DNA of 64,000 bases from Cheilinus undulatus (GCF_018320785.1 NC_054869.1:36124289-36188288); one strand, 5' to 3'; shown: positions 1-17,460, counted from the first letter of the stretch. Made by a program: numbers and translations. The notes: generated by a model from the sequence alone, not told the origin.

Positions 1-4221
<4,221 letters not shown>

Positions 4222-4420
4222 GGGTGAGGCTCCCCTCCCGCTCTAGTACTTTTCTATTAACTTGAGTCTGCCTTTTGAACTTCTTTTGGACGTATAAAAT
4301 AGACAAGTAAAAAGAGGGATGTGACTTGTAGAATGAAGCAAAAGAGAAAGGAAAAGATGACAAAAAAATCAACAGAGCCACATGCGGTATTATTGTTCTT
4401 GCTGTTGTTATTGTTATAAA

Positions 4421-4461
4421 CATTATTACTATTATTATTATTAATAATATTATTACTACTA
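4421..4461. repeat. (ATT)n microsatellite
   Basis: This is a run of ATT and TTA trinucleotides, interrupted in the middle by an inverted run so that the two halves are roughly complementary. It lies about 200 bp downstream of the zswim stop codon. Confidence 0.8.
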
Positions 4462-5099
4462 TGTGTACAGAAGTGTTTTTATTTTTCAGAAGAGAGGAAA
4501 TTTGTCATGTTGTGAATGTTGTGCGTATTTCTCTACATGTGTGCGAGAGGAAAATGAAAAGTGAAATGGCTTTTTTAAAGTTTTTGTTCCTTTTATTTTT
4601 ATGATTTAAACATCTTTTTTCCCTTTTTCAGTGTATATTGATTTAAAAGTTGTCAAGTGGCCGAAGCCCTTCTGCAAAAGCGCTCATGTAAAAACAAGAA
4701 GTTGAAAAAGAAAACTCTGCATCCTCAAAGAGAAACTAAGGCTTTAAACCACACGGAGCACCTCCCTCTGCCCAGGCCCTCACTGTTAGGGTGCTGGGCA
4801 GCACTGCACAGCTTAGCTTGGCTCAGCTCAGCTTGGGTTAGCACTGACAGAAAGCAGCCATCAGCATTTCTTTAGACATAGCAGTAACAGCAGCAGCACT
4901 TGAGCAGCCATTAGTTTTCTCTGGGTCGCAGCTATTTACTGTTTGCACACAACAGCCATTTTCCTCTGATGTCATGAGCAAGCTCTGAGGTCAAATGCAT
5001 CATTTGTTTTTCTACTGTTTTCCTGGTTTTAAAGTCATACTTTATACACATTAATATGCAAATGAAAAAAAGAGAGAAACTGAACAAAATTTACAGGTA

Positions 5100-6840
5100 A
5101 AACTGCATTTTTAATCATCTATAACTACCAATAAATAGCTAGTTAGCGTTCAACTTCTTGGTAGCTATAATAAACACTTAGAGCTATGTTGGCTAAAAAT
5201 TCAAGCCTCTCCTATACATTGCATTACACTTATAAATGTAAGAACAATTTTCAGCTACTTCCAGGCTTATGGTTTTATTATTCAATTAGCAGCTACTTGC
5301 TAACATTAGTTTTGGCTAGCCTCAGGTAGCTGTGTAGCATTCTTACATTTGAAAACAACCAGTTCTAGCTTTAACCAATTGTTAGCTTTAATAAACATCT
5401 AGTCTTGTCATAAGTAACTGTTATTTAAAGTAAGAAAATCAACACTCTTATTGTGTAACACTAACAAATGTTATCAAAACTTTTAGCATCCTCCTAGCTA
5501 AAGGTAACATCTTAGAAGGGAATGCTTGCAATTGTTTTTATCTACCCATAGCTAATTGCACATCAGTTCTACAACTTTTTGGCAGAAGCCAATATAAGTA
5601 TTCAAACACTTACTAGGCAAATCTCTGCCAATGTTATGCAAACTAGTATTTGACCCTTTCTGTTATCATCTGTAACACTGCCTATTGTAGTTTTAAGTAA
5701 CTTCCCAGCTAATGGGGAAATACACTGCTAATGCTATACCTTCAGCGTTAACCTTAAGTGATACTTTATCAACTCAATATCATCTTAACAGCTGGACAAC
5801 AGCTAATGCTAGCATTCAACCTTTCAGCTAAATAAATATCTAGCCAATGTTGTAGCTAGAAAGTTAAACCTGTCTTCCTAGCTAACTGCTGTATGACCTC
5901 GAAGAGGCAGGATGCTATGATCAGCATAATGATTGCTATAATTTTTCTTGTTTAACAGTTAAATTATTCTACCATTTCTACCACTTGATAACAGCATATA
6001 CTGGCATTTGGCCAACATTTGCCTAGCTATGATATAGTAAAAGTACAGCTATTGAGTGTAACCGTACTAAACTGTAAAGAAGCTTTCAACAACTTCCCAA
6101 CATTACCTCTGGAGTGGCTGATTGCTAACATTAGCTCTAATTCTAATTGATATTTCATCAACTCAATGTCATTTTTACATTTAGACAAGAGCTAATGCTA
6201 GCATTCAGCCTCTCAGCAAAATAAATTCCTAGCTAAACGGCTTTGTCAATTCTTGGTTAACTGGTAAGCGATTCTACCATTTCTACCACTTAACAACAGA
6301 GTATAGTGGTATTTGGCTAAGTAATTAGCTTGTAATAGTATAGCCTTAGAGTGTTACAGAACTGTAAAGCTTTCAACAACTTCCTAGCATTGCCTCTAGA
6401 GTGGCTGAATGCTTACATTAGCTTGTCAAACCTTGGTTAATTATTGATTAATGCCAACATTTCAACCACTGCACAACAGTTTATGCTAGCAGTTGGTCTC
6501 TTGCTAGCTAATAAATCCCCAGCCAATGATATAGCCAGAAATTAAAGTCACTATAGCTTTTGAGTGTCACAGTACTAAACTGTATAGAATGTCTTACATA
6601 ACCTCGAGTGGCTGAATGCTAACAAACCTTTGTCCAGCCTTTGCTAATCAATTGTTATCACCACGCAACAGCAGCTAATGTCAATAACCACTTGCCTGCT
6701 AAATTAATACCTAGCTAATGCTAAAGCAAGAAATTTGAGCCTCTTGTCAGGGTTTTAAGAGCATCCTAGCAAATCTAGTACCGTGTATGTAACTATATGC
6801 TAACATCAGCTGTTTTCTAGCTGTCAAAAGGTTGTTGTAA
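5100..6840. repeat. Degenerate TAGC-rich tandem array (1.7 kb)
   Basis: The same ordered set of phrases recurs with drift: GAGTGGCTGA followed by TGCTAACATTAGC near 6113, 6398 and 6607; GCTAGCATTCAG-CTCTCAGCAAAATAAAT near 5811, 6197, 6484 and 6690; and TTCTACCATTTCTACCACTT near 5965 and 6270. The spacing between equivalent phrases varies from about 205 to 390 bp, so this looks like an old tandem array of a several-hundred-bp unit with indels. It has no coding capacity. The words TAGC, GCTA and TTAGC are greatly over-represented. Confidence 0.6.
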
Positions 6841-8994
6841 CTCAGAAAAATAGCAGGACTTCTCTTACTGATCAATCCAGAAGTGGCAGATACATGTATA
6901 CAAATTGCAACATAGCAGTTTCACATTTTATCAGCCTTTGAGCATCCCATCCTGGGTTTGACATTTTAGGACAATTGCTGTTGTGTGGTTTTGGTCAATT
7001 TACTTCATTACACAACTATGCTCTTAGTAAACTTGTGTTGTTATTGTTGTAATCCTCCATCTCCATAAAGAGTACATGTTAAAGACAGAGTGAAGTGTGC
7101 CGGCTACAGATAATGAGTATTATTGTTACATTAATGTAATGAAGTACAGCTGTGATTTCTGACAGCCTTAGTTTGGCCGTTACAGATGAATTCCCCAACT
7201 TTGTTGATACCCAGAGGGAGAAGACTACCTCATGATACGGTATTGAACCTGCTCCCATTTTTTTGCGATCATGATATTTATCACCTATAATAGCTGACAG
7301 TGTTAATTAAACAGGAGATCCACTAGCGTGACCAAGGTTATGAGGAGAAGTGGAGTCTAATTCCTGCTGAGGTGTTTTTACACTCGGCCCTGCTGTTCAT
7401 CACCGCTCCAGCATTGGTACTTACACCCCGAAAAAAATTGGCTCTAACACACTAGGATGAGTACGTTAGTCCCCTTGTCATCATTACAGCCACCATTGTA
7501 TTTTCAGACTAGGCCAGTGTCATTTCCCTCTGTGCATGTGAATCATAGAAATTAGACTTTCTACTGTTATAGTTCATTGTGTGGAAACTTCAGTAATTGT
7601 CAACCAGAACGTTCTCAGGGATTTCTCTACACAGGAAAAAAAGGCGGAACAAATGAACGACTGACTACAGGAAAAAAGACAAAAACACAACACAAACATG
7701 AGCGAGCATTTATTGTACTCTGTATATATGCCATAGTATATGTCTGAATATGGAGGATCTGAAAGTATATGTTAACTAATTTATACAGAGTATTCTATGT
7801 AATGTGAAATACTTGAAGCCGCTGTAGTTTGCTCTCTCTCTCGCTCTTTTTCTCTTTTTTGTCTTCTTTTTTTTCTCTTTTGTTGAAAAACAGAACATAT
7901 CAGAAGGACTGGACTGACCTTGTTGACGGCTTTTTGGACTCGTACGTTCATACTTGAGCAGCTGGATCCTGCAGGTTGAGTCTGATTGTGATGTGGGAGA
8001 AAACATTGTTCATTCCTGCTGACTAAGAAAGTGGATGGAGGTAGACTACTTCAAGTTTGAAAACACAATACAGGATTTCTTCAAGTACTTAATCATGCAT
8101 GTAAGCTCTTGCACTAGCCTGGATTCCCATAGGATCCTATGGGGGGAATACTATAATAATGCGCTTTATACAGGAGCTAACTGGAGATAAATCTGGTTTA
8201 AAATATCATGTATTATGTGTCCAGCCTTACATGCATTTAAGGACATCTCCTGGCGGAAGTCTGTCTCTTTTTGCAGTAATAAAACCCTCATTAAATTAAC
8301 TTTATCGCTGTGCAACTCAACAAAACTTTGGCAATTATGCACAGGTTCAAACTAGCTAAGATTAAAAAAGCGAGTCTCCTCAGTTCTCCCTTTCATTCAC
8401 AGCAGAATTTCCAGCGTCTCATCTGCGATGTTCAGCTGTTCTATCATTACTTGCCTTTATTACCTTCTTCATATGTCTGATTTTTCTTTTTTTCTGTGCA
8501 TCTTTCTTTTTCTATCTCGTGTTCATTAAAGATAAAAGCAGCCTTTTCTCTTGCCTTGTCTTAACGCTTTAAAGTAACCAAACAGGAGATCTGTCTAACA
8601 ACCAAACGCGTTCTAAGAGGTGAGAGACGACCCACCTTTGGTCCCAGCTTTAGTGTCCTTAATTAGTAAGTGAATGGCTGTGTAACTCATGCTTTAACAA
8701 GCAATTCCTCACGTGTGTTTGGTGAAAAAATACGTTGTCCAGTGTCTCTTGTTCTCTTCAGAAACAATTTCCTCTGAGTCTTTCTAGCTGTTTTATTTTA
8801 TTTTTTATTTTTTGTTTCGTTTGTGTAGGAATCTTCTGCTCTCCCATTTTATTTATTACAATGACCCATGTATACATGCTTATGAAATTAAGATTTGATA
8901 CACCGATATCAATTTATTTATGTAACTAAATCACTGTTTTATAATCTTGTTAATGAGTCAATAATTGATTTTTTTGTTTTTGTTTTTTTGTTTT

Positions 8995-9000
8995 AATAAA
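8995..9000 (+). terminator. Candidate poly(A) signal for the zswim transcript
   Basis: AATAAA follows a T-rich stretch and is followed within 30 nt by a TG-containing region. This is the best-placed canonical hexamer before repeat-rich intergenic DNA begins, but earlier hexamers cannot be excluded. Confidence 0.35.
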
Positions 9001-9015
9001 AGTTAGTTTTTTGAA

Positions 9016-12000
9016 ATGTAAACTCATGTATTCTGCCTTTTTTGCATCTGGAAAATAGATGAATTTTCCTCTACAGCTTCACTTAAGGCTGGCTACTTAC
9101 TGGACTATATTTTGACCTGAATTTGTGTCCACTTTGCCCTCCTGTTGCTTGATTTGAGGCTTGTCATGACTAATGATCTTATATTTACTATTCTAGATAC
9201 AGCTACCCTTGAAGGAATCCCTGCAATAGCCAATGAAAGTGTGCAGCAAGCATCCTCAGCTACTTGTACAGCTAACAAAGACAAAACAGTACCCTAAGAC
9301 AAATGGGATGTTAAAAAAGAGGACCAGCTTGAAGATTTGACCTATAGCTAGAGCCCGCCCTCCAATGCAACAAGCTATTCATATTTCTTGCAGCTACACA
9401 ATACACTCGAGCATCCCACTCCATAGAAAAGCATCAGAAATTTGGAGTTTCCTGCAGTTTTATTGGAATTTAAACTGTTATAACTGAAGGCGTACTAACA
9501 CTAGGCAATCTGTTTTTGCACCATTTAAAACCATTTGACCCCCTCCCCAGTCCCCCTTTCGGCCTGCACTCACACTGCACAACAACTCCAGGCCTGAGCA
9601 TCCACTGATGATGAATTTATAGTCTTGATGACTCACTGCAAGTATACTTCAAGTATTGTTATTCAAGACTGTAAAATAGCAAACCCATTAATAGGATATC
9701 TGAGCTGACACATGGTTTTGTTCACCTGATCTGGGATCGGTGCATTAACTAGCAGTTCATTGTGGAGATTTATCCATCTGGAGAGCACCTGATCTAGAGC
9801 CTGATCAACTCAGAGTTCCACCCTTCTCCTGATGAATGAAACCCTGACTTTTGAACTCGCCCATGAACTGGGCCATCCCTGCATAATTTTGGAGCCTTTA
9901 TGCACTGCCCCTTGACCAAACAAGCAGACCTCTCATGTCATGGGACAGCCTGTGTCCAGATCAGTTATAAAGAAAATTTTACAATGACAAGAGAAATTTT
10001 TACTATCTGATGGGAGCTGGAGGTGAATACACCCCAGGATGTATGAACAATGTCCCATTCAAATGTAGGCTTGTTGACATGACATAAATCATAAGAAAAT
10101 GAAATCAGTTCATATTATTTTGGCATCATAATTTTATGATAATGACTGTTAAAATCAGTCAGGAGATTAACCCCGGCACACAATTGTCTGCATTATGCAC
10201 AGAGGATGGAGAGCATTTGTTATCCAAAGAGCAGCTGTTTGTGGCTCAATTAGGGAAATAGCTTTGTTTTAAATAAAAAACTCTCACATTCGTTAGAACT
10301 TTAAAACTGCCCAGAAATATGGACAGGGCTGGGCTCCATTAGGATGAGTGGTTGTAGCGCAGATGTAAAATTCTTCACTTCTGATTTGCTGAGTATGCAT
10401 GCAGTGGCTGCCTTGTGTGGGCTCTGAAGCATGTCCTTTTAATGATTTTACACCTTGCCATAATGATTGTTAAGTGTACCTCATTAAAATCATTTATTAC
10501 ATCATGGTATCATGCTAGTGCACCATGTATGAGAAGATGAGGTATGGCGGGTGTCTGTTTGACTTCCAGTTTGAAGTTGAGGTCCATGTCTGCATCCAGG
10601 TACTGTTGTGGGTTCTTTTCCCAAAATGTCTCATGTATATGTCAGGTCAACATCATGGTACTTCACATTTGCATGCTTATTCTTCTTCATTTGCATTTGT
10701 GCTGTGATTTGGCCTACCTCCTCCTTCAGTGCCAAGGCCAAGGAAGTGTGCTGTGCCCAAACGTGGAATAGCGCACTCACAGTGGTCAAATGAACTGGAC
10801 TTTAGGCTCAGAGGTGCGCAGGCACAGTACAGACTGCCTAGTGTGAGTGCGCCCTCAGAAAATGGTCAAAAGATGTACATAGGGTAAAGGCAACACTGAT
10901 ACAGTGAATCGTGAGAGGCTAGAGAATGAGCTCTAAACCTACATACCCACATAAAAACAGCTAAGTGCCTCCTTTGGATTAAGCTGTGTGGCAGACGAGT
11001 CAGCTCAATGTAAAGAATATCAATAAGGATGTATTCATTTGTTCAAAGGGGTAGTAAAACTTGACTGGTCAGGTCCATTCTCAGACCGGTCACAAGTGTT
11101 TCAGACTGGAGTTTTGCAAGATGGATTTGCCTGATGACAGAGATGGGATCTTGCAAATCCATCTGCTTTGCAAAGTTATGTTATATTGAAATAGGTTGAA
11201 AATGTTGTCATGTCTATGTTCTTTGAAATTTTTAAATTTGGTTAAGACAAAAAAAATTGCCTTTGTGAGTAACCAGCCTAAGTTGCTGAAAGTCTGTCAT
11301 GAGAAGTTATGGGACACGTCCTGCGAGCGTTGGACTGCGTTGCTGAGCGTCGATCAGCCAGGGCAGTTCAGATCTCCATCAGATGGCGGTGTCAGAAAAA
11401 GGCAGAGAGGGATCACTCCCACTGGCAGCAGCTTTCATGCTGTCATCTCAGGCGAGCTGACGAGGAATATGAAATGTATCAATTGATATTCCCATGGTCT
11501 TTGTAGCTTCTGTCAGGCAGCCCGGCTCAGCCAACCACAATAACCTGTTTACATGGATCCGACGCTGACAGAGGTGCCACAGGACGACTAAATCAGTGTA
11601 TGTAGTTTGTCAGGTGTTGTGTGTGTTTGCAGAGACATGTTTTTGTGCATGCTCTCTCTTGTTTGCATGTCTCTGTGTGTCTGTCTTGTTGCGATGTGTG
11701 TGTGTTAAAGCCTTAAGGGAGCGAACAGGAACAGGTGGTAGCTCCAGACTACAGGAGCTCCTGACAGCAGTAAGGTCCCTAGACTCCCAGCCCCTCATTA
11801 AACATTGACACAAAAACACTGCAACTGTCTGTGTGTGAACAGTAATGAAGTGCAGACGGCTACACCGGTATACGCACCGCAGCTTAGCACAGCACGAGCT
11901 CTCGGCCCGCACCTTCATGTGTGTGCGGGATGTCCATCTGTGCGCGCTCATTAATGAGGCACATTTGTCCACAGAGGTGTCCGCTTAGATATTGAGGAAT

Positions 12001-12634
12001 GCGTCAAGTTTTGCAACAAACGCACTCGGCTGCTGTCAGAGGCCAGACAGATCCGTCCATTTGTTATGTGACGGATGCCTGCCTCTATATCCATGTAAGT
12101 AACTGCGCCCTTGTTCCTATGTGTCTGTGTGTGTTGTGGGGGACTACTTCCTGTGTGTCTGACCTGTACTCAGGTCCCTGCTCAGTTCCAGTTGGTAATG
12201 ACGTCCCTTGGGTGCAGCTCGGTACAGCAGCCTCCTCCGGTCTGTCTCACTGTATACTCCTAATGACATCATGATCACACACTGGCCCCTTTCATGCCAA
12301 AAACCCTCTTCCTCACCGTCATCATCAAAACTTCTATCTAGAGCATTCTCGCTCTCTCTCTCACCCAGTCTCACAACACATCAAGGCCTTGACATTTTCC
12401 TGCAGAAGTGTATATCTACGTATTTTTCTTTATAGTTTTAAAAGGATGTCAGCTTTAAATGTTTTGCATGATCCTGTAGTCGATCATACACACAGTAAAT
12501 GATGCAGTGTTAAAGTAACAAAGAGTTAAGATTTAGCACTGTATCTGAGTGTATTTGGTTTCAAATTAACTCTTTTACCAGTGTAAAAATTTGAGTTACA
12601 TTGACTCTTAATAGATAAAAAATTTCACACTCAT
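9016..12634. other. Intergenic DNA with scattered repeat fragments
   Basis: I see no gene here. Pieces of a dispersed family containing phrases such as 'actggactt-agg-tcagag' occur near 9470-9610 and 10730-10860 (compare 12960-13080 and 39300-39430). A segment at about 11100-11180, containing TTTGCAAGATGGATTTGC, is shared with about 24465-24545. The 11600-12400 part is rich in TG/CA words. The short open frames here have no recognisable homology. Confidence 0.6.
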
Positions 12635-12850
12635 GTACACGACAAAGCATTCGGAAAGTATTCAGACCCCCTTCACTTTTTTCAATGTTGCTATGTTGTA
12701 GCCTGATGCTACAGTAAAAACAAACATTTTGCTCTCATTAATCTACACTCATTACTCTGTCATAACAAAGTGAAAACAGAATTTTAGAAATATTTGCAAA
12801 TTAATTAAATTAAAAAACTGAAATATCGCATTGATGTAAGTATTCAGAAC
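12635..12850. mobile_element. Terminal fragment of a Tc1/mariner-like element
   Basis: The phrase CATTCGGAAAGTATTCAGAC followed by CCCCTTCACTTTTTTC, then TCATAACAAAGTGAAAACAG further on, is the end region of a widespread fish Tc1-like family as I remember it. Only about 200 bp remain, with no transposase and no matching second end. Confidence 0.55.
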
Positions 12851-12884
12851 ATGTTGTGTTCTGCATTTGGATTTCACCAGAAGC

Positions 12885-13135
12885 TAAGGCAGTGATTCCC
12901 AACCTGGGGTCCAGGGACCCTTATGGGGGGGCCCCAAAGATCTCAAAATAGGGCATCTTAATGGTGCTTTTACACTAGGGGCCTGGTCTGGGTTCAGAGT
13001 GCACTTGAGCCCAAAGTCCAGTTGGTTTTGGTTAGTGTGAATGCAAACGAACCACACCTGGGCACCAGGGCTGCGCTTTTTAAGATACAAGAAGGTCCCT
13101 ATGGAAAAAGGTTGTGAACCTTCAAGCTGGGGTGG
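12885..13135. mobile_element. hAT-like terminal fragment and dispersed repeat
   Basis: The left part (CAGTGATTCCCAACCTGGGG at 12890) is a hAT-type terminus. The middle (about 12960-13080) contains the same 'cactagg-gcc-gggttcagagtgca' phrases found near 10740-10860 and 39310-39430, pointing to a shared non-autonomous element. The right border is unclear: a possible degenerate complement (GGTTGTGAACCTTCAAGCTG) lies near 13110. Confidence 0.4.
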
Positions 13136-15060
13136 GGGGTAATGTTCAATGCATTTATACTGTATATATTTTTACAAAAAAGCATCTGTTCAAGAAAGCT
13201 GCATGTGTGAACACAAATGGCCAAATCTGCTCAAACAAATGCTAATATTATCTCATTCTCCTTCTGCTGCAACTGCTACTCAGCCATCCTCTCCATGGAT
13301 AGTGTGAGGCGGTGGCTAGCAGGGCTTGAGCCCTAAAAGTTTTCTCAAAAGCCCCAAATCTAAAAAGTCTGTCACTGCTGAGAGGTATGATAGATTTGGT
13401 AGCCTACACAAATGGACCCCGCTAATTATCACATGGGAATTTCATTCTTTTCACAAAACTGAAAACATTTGAGTACTTTTTTTAGCTTCTAACCCCTAAC
13501 TTCCACACTCCATCTGCACAGCAATGCAAAGCACACAGAGGAGCAAATCGCTCCAGTCTTTCCAGTGCACAGCTCCTGTCCAACTCCAGTCAATCCACAT
13601 CCAGCCAATAAATTCAAACAAGAGGAAGAACATGCAAAGCATCTAGTCAACTTAAAAACATACAAATGTACTCACAATAGTAAATCTCAGTGCTATATCA
13701 AAATTTCCTCCCATCCTATGGTGCTAGCCATTAGTCATAATTAACCCTTTAAAGGGCGCTCATTGAAAAACTTGGAACTTAGAAAGTTAAGCCCTAGAAT
13801 ATTATTGGGGGACATCCAATTACTTTTTTTCACCTTTGTCACTCATATATATATATTTTGTCAATATTACAGTGAAAATCAAGGTCAAGGTCAGTTAAAG
13901 TGACCATATAGGGTTCCTTTACTGTGTATGGTTGAAAAAAAAATTACCATAAAGTGTAAACATATTAAAATGTTAATAATGGAAAAATAAACACATATAA
14001 AGTCTAATGAGTATCAATTACACATAAGCACATATTTGAAATACATAACACTTATCTTATACACATTATTATTTTTGAGGTACAGTACATTAGCTAGTTT
14101 TCGTTTTATTTTTGAAGCTAAGTTTTTATTTAGTTTCAGTTAACTAAAATGATTTTTACATTTTAGTTTGAGTTATTTAGTTAGTTTTAGTTTACTATAA
14201 TAACGTTGCTCCTTACAGACTCAAGGACAGAATTGGTGAGGTTGTCTTTGGATTCTGACCTCCATTGGAGGCAAGACATGATTGGCTTCAGAATACTAGC
14301 AATGGTGGTACCACCAGTGTGTCTTATAATGATCACAAACATTAAAAACTAAGTTATTTTTAGCCATGATAATGTTATTTGACTATTATAAAGCTGTTAC
14401 AATGTAATTAAACAGACCAAAAATTCCACTTATTTTTCTAACTTATACCATGAAAATTGCTATAAATTTGTAAAATTTACAATTGGATCACTCCTTAACT
14501 TTTTTTTTTTTTTTTTACAAATCTGGGTTAATATCTTTCTTCTCTACAGAGCACTTTTATCTACCACTATCCTAGACTATAAGTTATTTGTAATGGAAAA
14601 TACCTTTAGTATGGCTTGCGAGATAAAATGGCCTTTAGTTTAATACAGACAATATTTTACATCCCTAAACGGGGGTGTCCAAATATGGTGAATGCAGTGA
14701 TTGCTAGAAATCCTACACAAACAAAATCTAATATACTTTTGAGCATTACAATCTACTGGCATAATGGTTGAGTCTCATCATCTTCCCATGATGAGTCATG
14801 ATATTGGGCCCAATTGTTTTGGACCAAAAGAGATGTAAAACTGCATTTTGTGTTCTGGAGGAAACAGGAAGTTTGCAATGCTCTGGGACACTGCTGATTG
14901 GTCAGATTGTGTGATGTCACTTTCTGTGGCGTTGACTGATTAGCTGTGAAAAATCTTTCTGGTTCTACTGTATTACAGATAGTTGGGGGGATGCCATGAA
15001 GGAGGTTGACCAAAGTGAACATATATGGTTCCTTGGCCCATAAAGGGGGAAGTCAGAGGG
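13136..15060. other. Intergenic DNA, AT-rich, no gene seen
   Basis: The stretch holds a low-complexity TTTTAGTTTTAGTT-type tract at about 14095-14205 (a common fish simple repeat) and a poly-T run near 14505. The rest shows no coding or RNA signal. The open frames overlapping 14753-15170 run into the DIRS-type terminal sequence that follows and look accidental. Confidence 0.6.
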
Positions 15061-15064
15061 TCAC

Positions 15065-15420
15065 AAAACTTTGGGTTTCTTGATGTAATCCCTGGTTCTT
15101 TGATAAAAGAGTGAGATGTTTCACTATGGGAATCGCTCAGGTGTGACCTATTTGGAAGCTCCAATGACAAAACGTCTGTCTGAGACAGACAGGTCGGACT
15201 GTGCTTGCAGCACTCCCCCTTATACTATCACAGTCGACCCGCCTCTGTCAAATAATTCTGGGCAGGTTTCTAACCGTGCCTATGCAAGGAGGGATGTGAA
15301 GGTCTACACCTCACTCTGTTATCAAAGAACCAGGGATTACTATGGTGGCCCTGCACACGTCTGGACACGCTTATTGATGTTGTTGACCATAGATATGGAT
15401 ACGTAGATGACGCGTCCACA
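15065..15420. mobile_element. Detached terminal-repeat fragment of a DIRS-like retrotransposon
   Basis: The segment contains GGTCGGACTGTGCTT and CCCCCTTATACTATCACAGT, which occur in reverse complement at about 20690-20760 at the upstream end of the DIRS-like element. It also contains ACTTTGGGTTTCTTGATGTA (15068), matching the complement of 17798-17830 at the element's other side. Within the fragment, GTAATCCCTGGTTCTTTGAT (15085) has its complement at 15322-15344. Terminal repeats placed in inverse orientation with complementary internal pieces are the hallmark of DIRS elements. It carries no coding sequence. Confidence 0.6.
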
Positions 15421-16880
15421 GCTATTAAATGTAGCCGCTCTGCATCTGCCGGTCCCCCATCTTGGAACTGGCAGGATTAGTGAAAGCTCAATATAACAAG
15501 CCCACTTCGCCTGTAAAATCCACCCTACCTTGCTTAATCCTGAACCAATCTACATGAAATTTGTTTTGTTATAAAGCTGAAAGCTAGAACATCATACTGA
15601 TTACTTACTGGAGTTAAATCGAGGTACTTATTGTGGGTCTGATCAACTTTAAATTAAAAATCCTATTATGTCTATGATATGTACAGGGAACATCGTGTAA
15701 TTGAATATTTAGAATCTATATTAAGATAGTTTTTGTTTCCCCAAATAGATTTATATAGATAATTTCTCTCCCTCTCATCTTGCAACTGGTCTTTAATCTA
15801 GGCTACATGCAGGCATACACTGGGAGTCATCACGCCCTTTCTCACCTGATGATTTTTGAGTTTGCAGTGCATATTAGCCATGTGAGGACACAACGGCTGA
15901 TCTCGGCTTAATTACTCATGCAGGGGATGAATTTCTGACTTAAACACCCGCAGAGCTAGCAGATTCCAGTAAAATTTTCTGAGCAGATCATCAGATAGGA
16001 GGCAGGGAGAGAGAGAGAGCTACATGAGGAAAACTAAAGTCTCAACAGGTAAAAGTCCCGACGAGTCACGTGATTTCTAATTTCTCATGATTTTCTTCTT
16101 TAAGGAACAACAAAAAGTGGCAAAACAAGGAAGGAAAGAGCAAAGTTAAAGCTGAATGTTCCTGGCTTCTTTGATCATCTTTATGTTGTTTAAAAAGCCT
16201 AGATCAAACTGATACTCACACTGTCTGTACAGCACAGTGCACACTGACTCTCTCTCTCTGCAGTGCATATAATAATGCTTATCGTCAAAACAAGAGAATT
16301 TTCCTGCATTTAAGTCAAATACCAGTCTTCTGATGACTGATTTATTGGTTTGTGGGATAGCAGAAAATTAAGGCTAATATATTTTTGGAGTGGGCGATAA
16401 GAACTGCGTGCTTTACTGACGCCAAAAAAAATTATATTACCTAGTTGTATATTTTAAGTATTGTATTTAATGACATTATTAAAATAACACTGAGTAAAAA
16501 AATAAATACTTAAAGCCAGGAGGTGCTTTCTGCCAGCAACATTAAAATGACCAGTCTGGCTTTTAACAATCAGATGACGGTCAGTATTACACCTAGTGAA
16601 AGATTCCACATTTCCTTCCAAAACAGTGGGTGCATTGTATTTTAAGTAAGGTAACAACTTATAATACACAACCCGGTCGGAAGTCCTGTACATATTTAAA
16701 GCCAGACCACTAACATCAGAGCGAGAAACCCATCGTATCTGTGGGCGTCAGCACAGGAAGTTGGCTTTTTCAATGCTGTCTGCCCATATAACTCTGTTGC
16801 ACTCGCACTCTTTTGCCCGCGCCAAGATGGCGGCCCCACAGACGTACCGTCAGATAGCGAGCGTGTCAGCTACGTCTTGA
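15421..16880. other. Intergenic DNA, no gene seen
   Basis: This is AT-rich non-coding sequence with a short GA run near 16007-16018. The stretch near 16805-16860 is GC-rich and contains CAAGATGGCGGC, resembling a YY1-type promoter word, but there is no open frame to go with it. Confidence 0.55.
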
Positions 16881-16884
16881 CATC

Positions 16885-17460
16885 TATGTTGTTGACGTGG
16901 ATTTTGAGTTACAGTGGTGTTGGAAAATGAGATAAAAAGTAAGTGTTTTTGATTAATTTTAACATTGTGATCGCATGATTCAGATATTAGCCTATTGCAG
17001 TGATCTGCTGTTAAACTATCGTTAGCCTTTTGCTTTTAATTAGCCTGCCAATTCTCATAACCTGATGAAATAATACACACGGTTAACTCACTGTAAAACC
17101 ATAGACTGTATATAGTGTGAAACCATGTCAGCAAAACCCACCAGTAGTTTAACTCACTTGTCCCCTATTAAGGGTTCTGATAGTAACTATAGCCAGCTAA
17201 CAGCGTATTTCACACTAAATACAGTCTATGGTTTCACAGCGAATTAACCGTGTGTATTATTTTATCAGGTTATGTGAATTGGCAGGCTAATTACAAGCAA
17301 AAGGCTAACGACAGTTTAACAGCAGATCACTGCAATAGGCTAATATCTGAATCATGCGATCACAATGTTAAAATTAAATGTTAAAATTAATCAAAAACAC
17401 TTACTTTTTATCTCATTTTCCAACACCACTGTGACTCAAAATCCGCGTCAACAACATTAA
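16885..17460. repeat. Foldback element: long palindrome with about 240-260 bp arms
   Basis: The left arm (about 16889-17131) is matched in reverse complement by the right arm (about 17201-17458). Paired words include GTTGTTGACGTGGATTTTGAG with CTCAAAATCCGCGTCAACAAC, GATCGCATGATTCAGATATT with AATATCTGAATCATGCGATC, and ATAATACACACGGTTAA with TTAACCGTGTGTATTAT. A loop of about 70 bp separates the arms. The right arm has a small internal duplication (TTAAAATTAA repeated at about 17365-17388). It is probably a non-autonomous DNA transposon with very long inverted repeats; no transposase is present. Confidence 0.85.

Larger units (their letters stand above)
4222..9015 (+). other. zswim6: Probable 3' UTR and downstream region of the zswim gene
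   Basis: There is no coding sequence here. An (ATT)n microsatellite sits at about 4421-4461, a degenerate TAGC-rich array at about 5100-6840, and non-repetitive AT-rich DNA from 6840 to 9015. A candidate poly(A) signal AATAAA lies at 8995-9000, followed by a T/G-rich stretch; earlier AATAAA-like words occur near 5131 and 8280. Where the transcript really ends cannot be fixed from sequence alone. Mammalian ZSWIM6 has a long 3' UTR, which makes a multi-kilobase one plausible here. Confidence 0.4.

Noticed and set aside
16805..16860. Possible CpG-type promoter with CAAGATGGCGGC
   Set aside because: It is only about 50 bp long, no exon or donor follows, and it abuts the foldback element.
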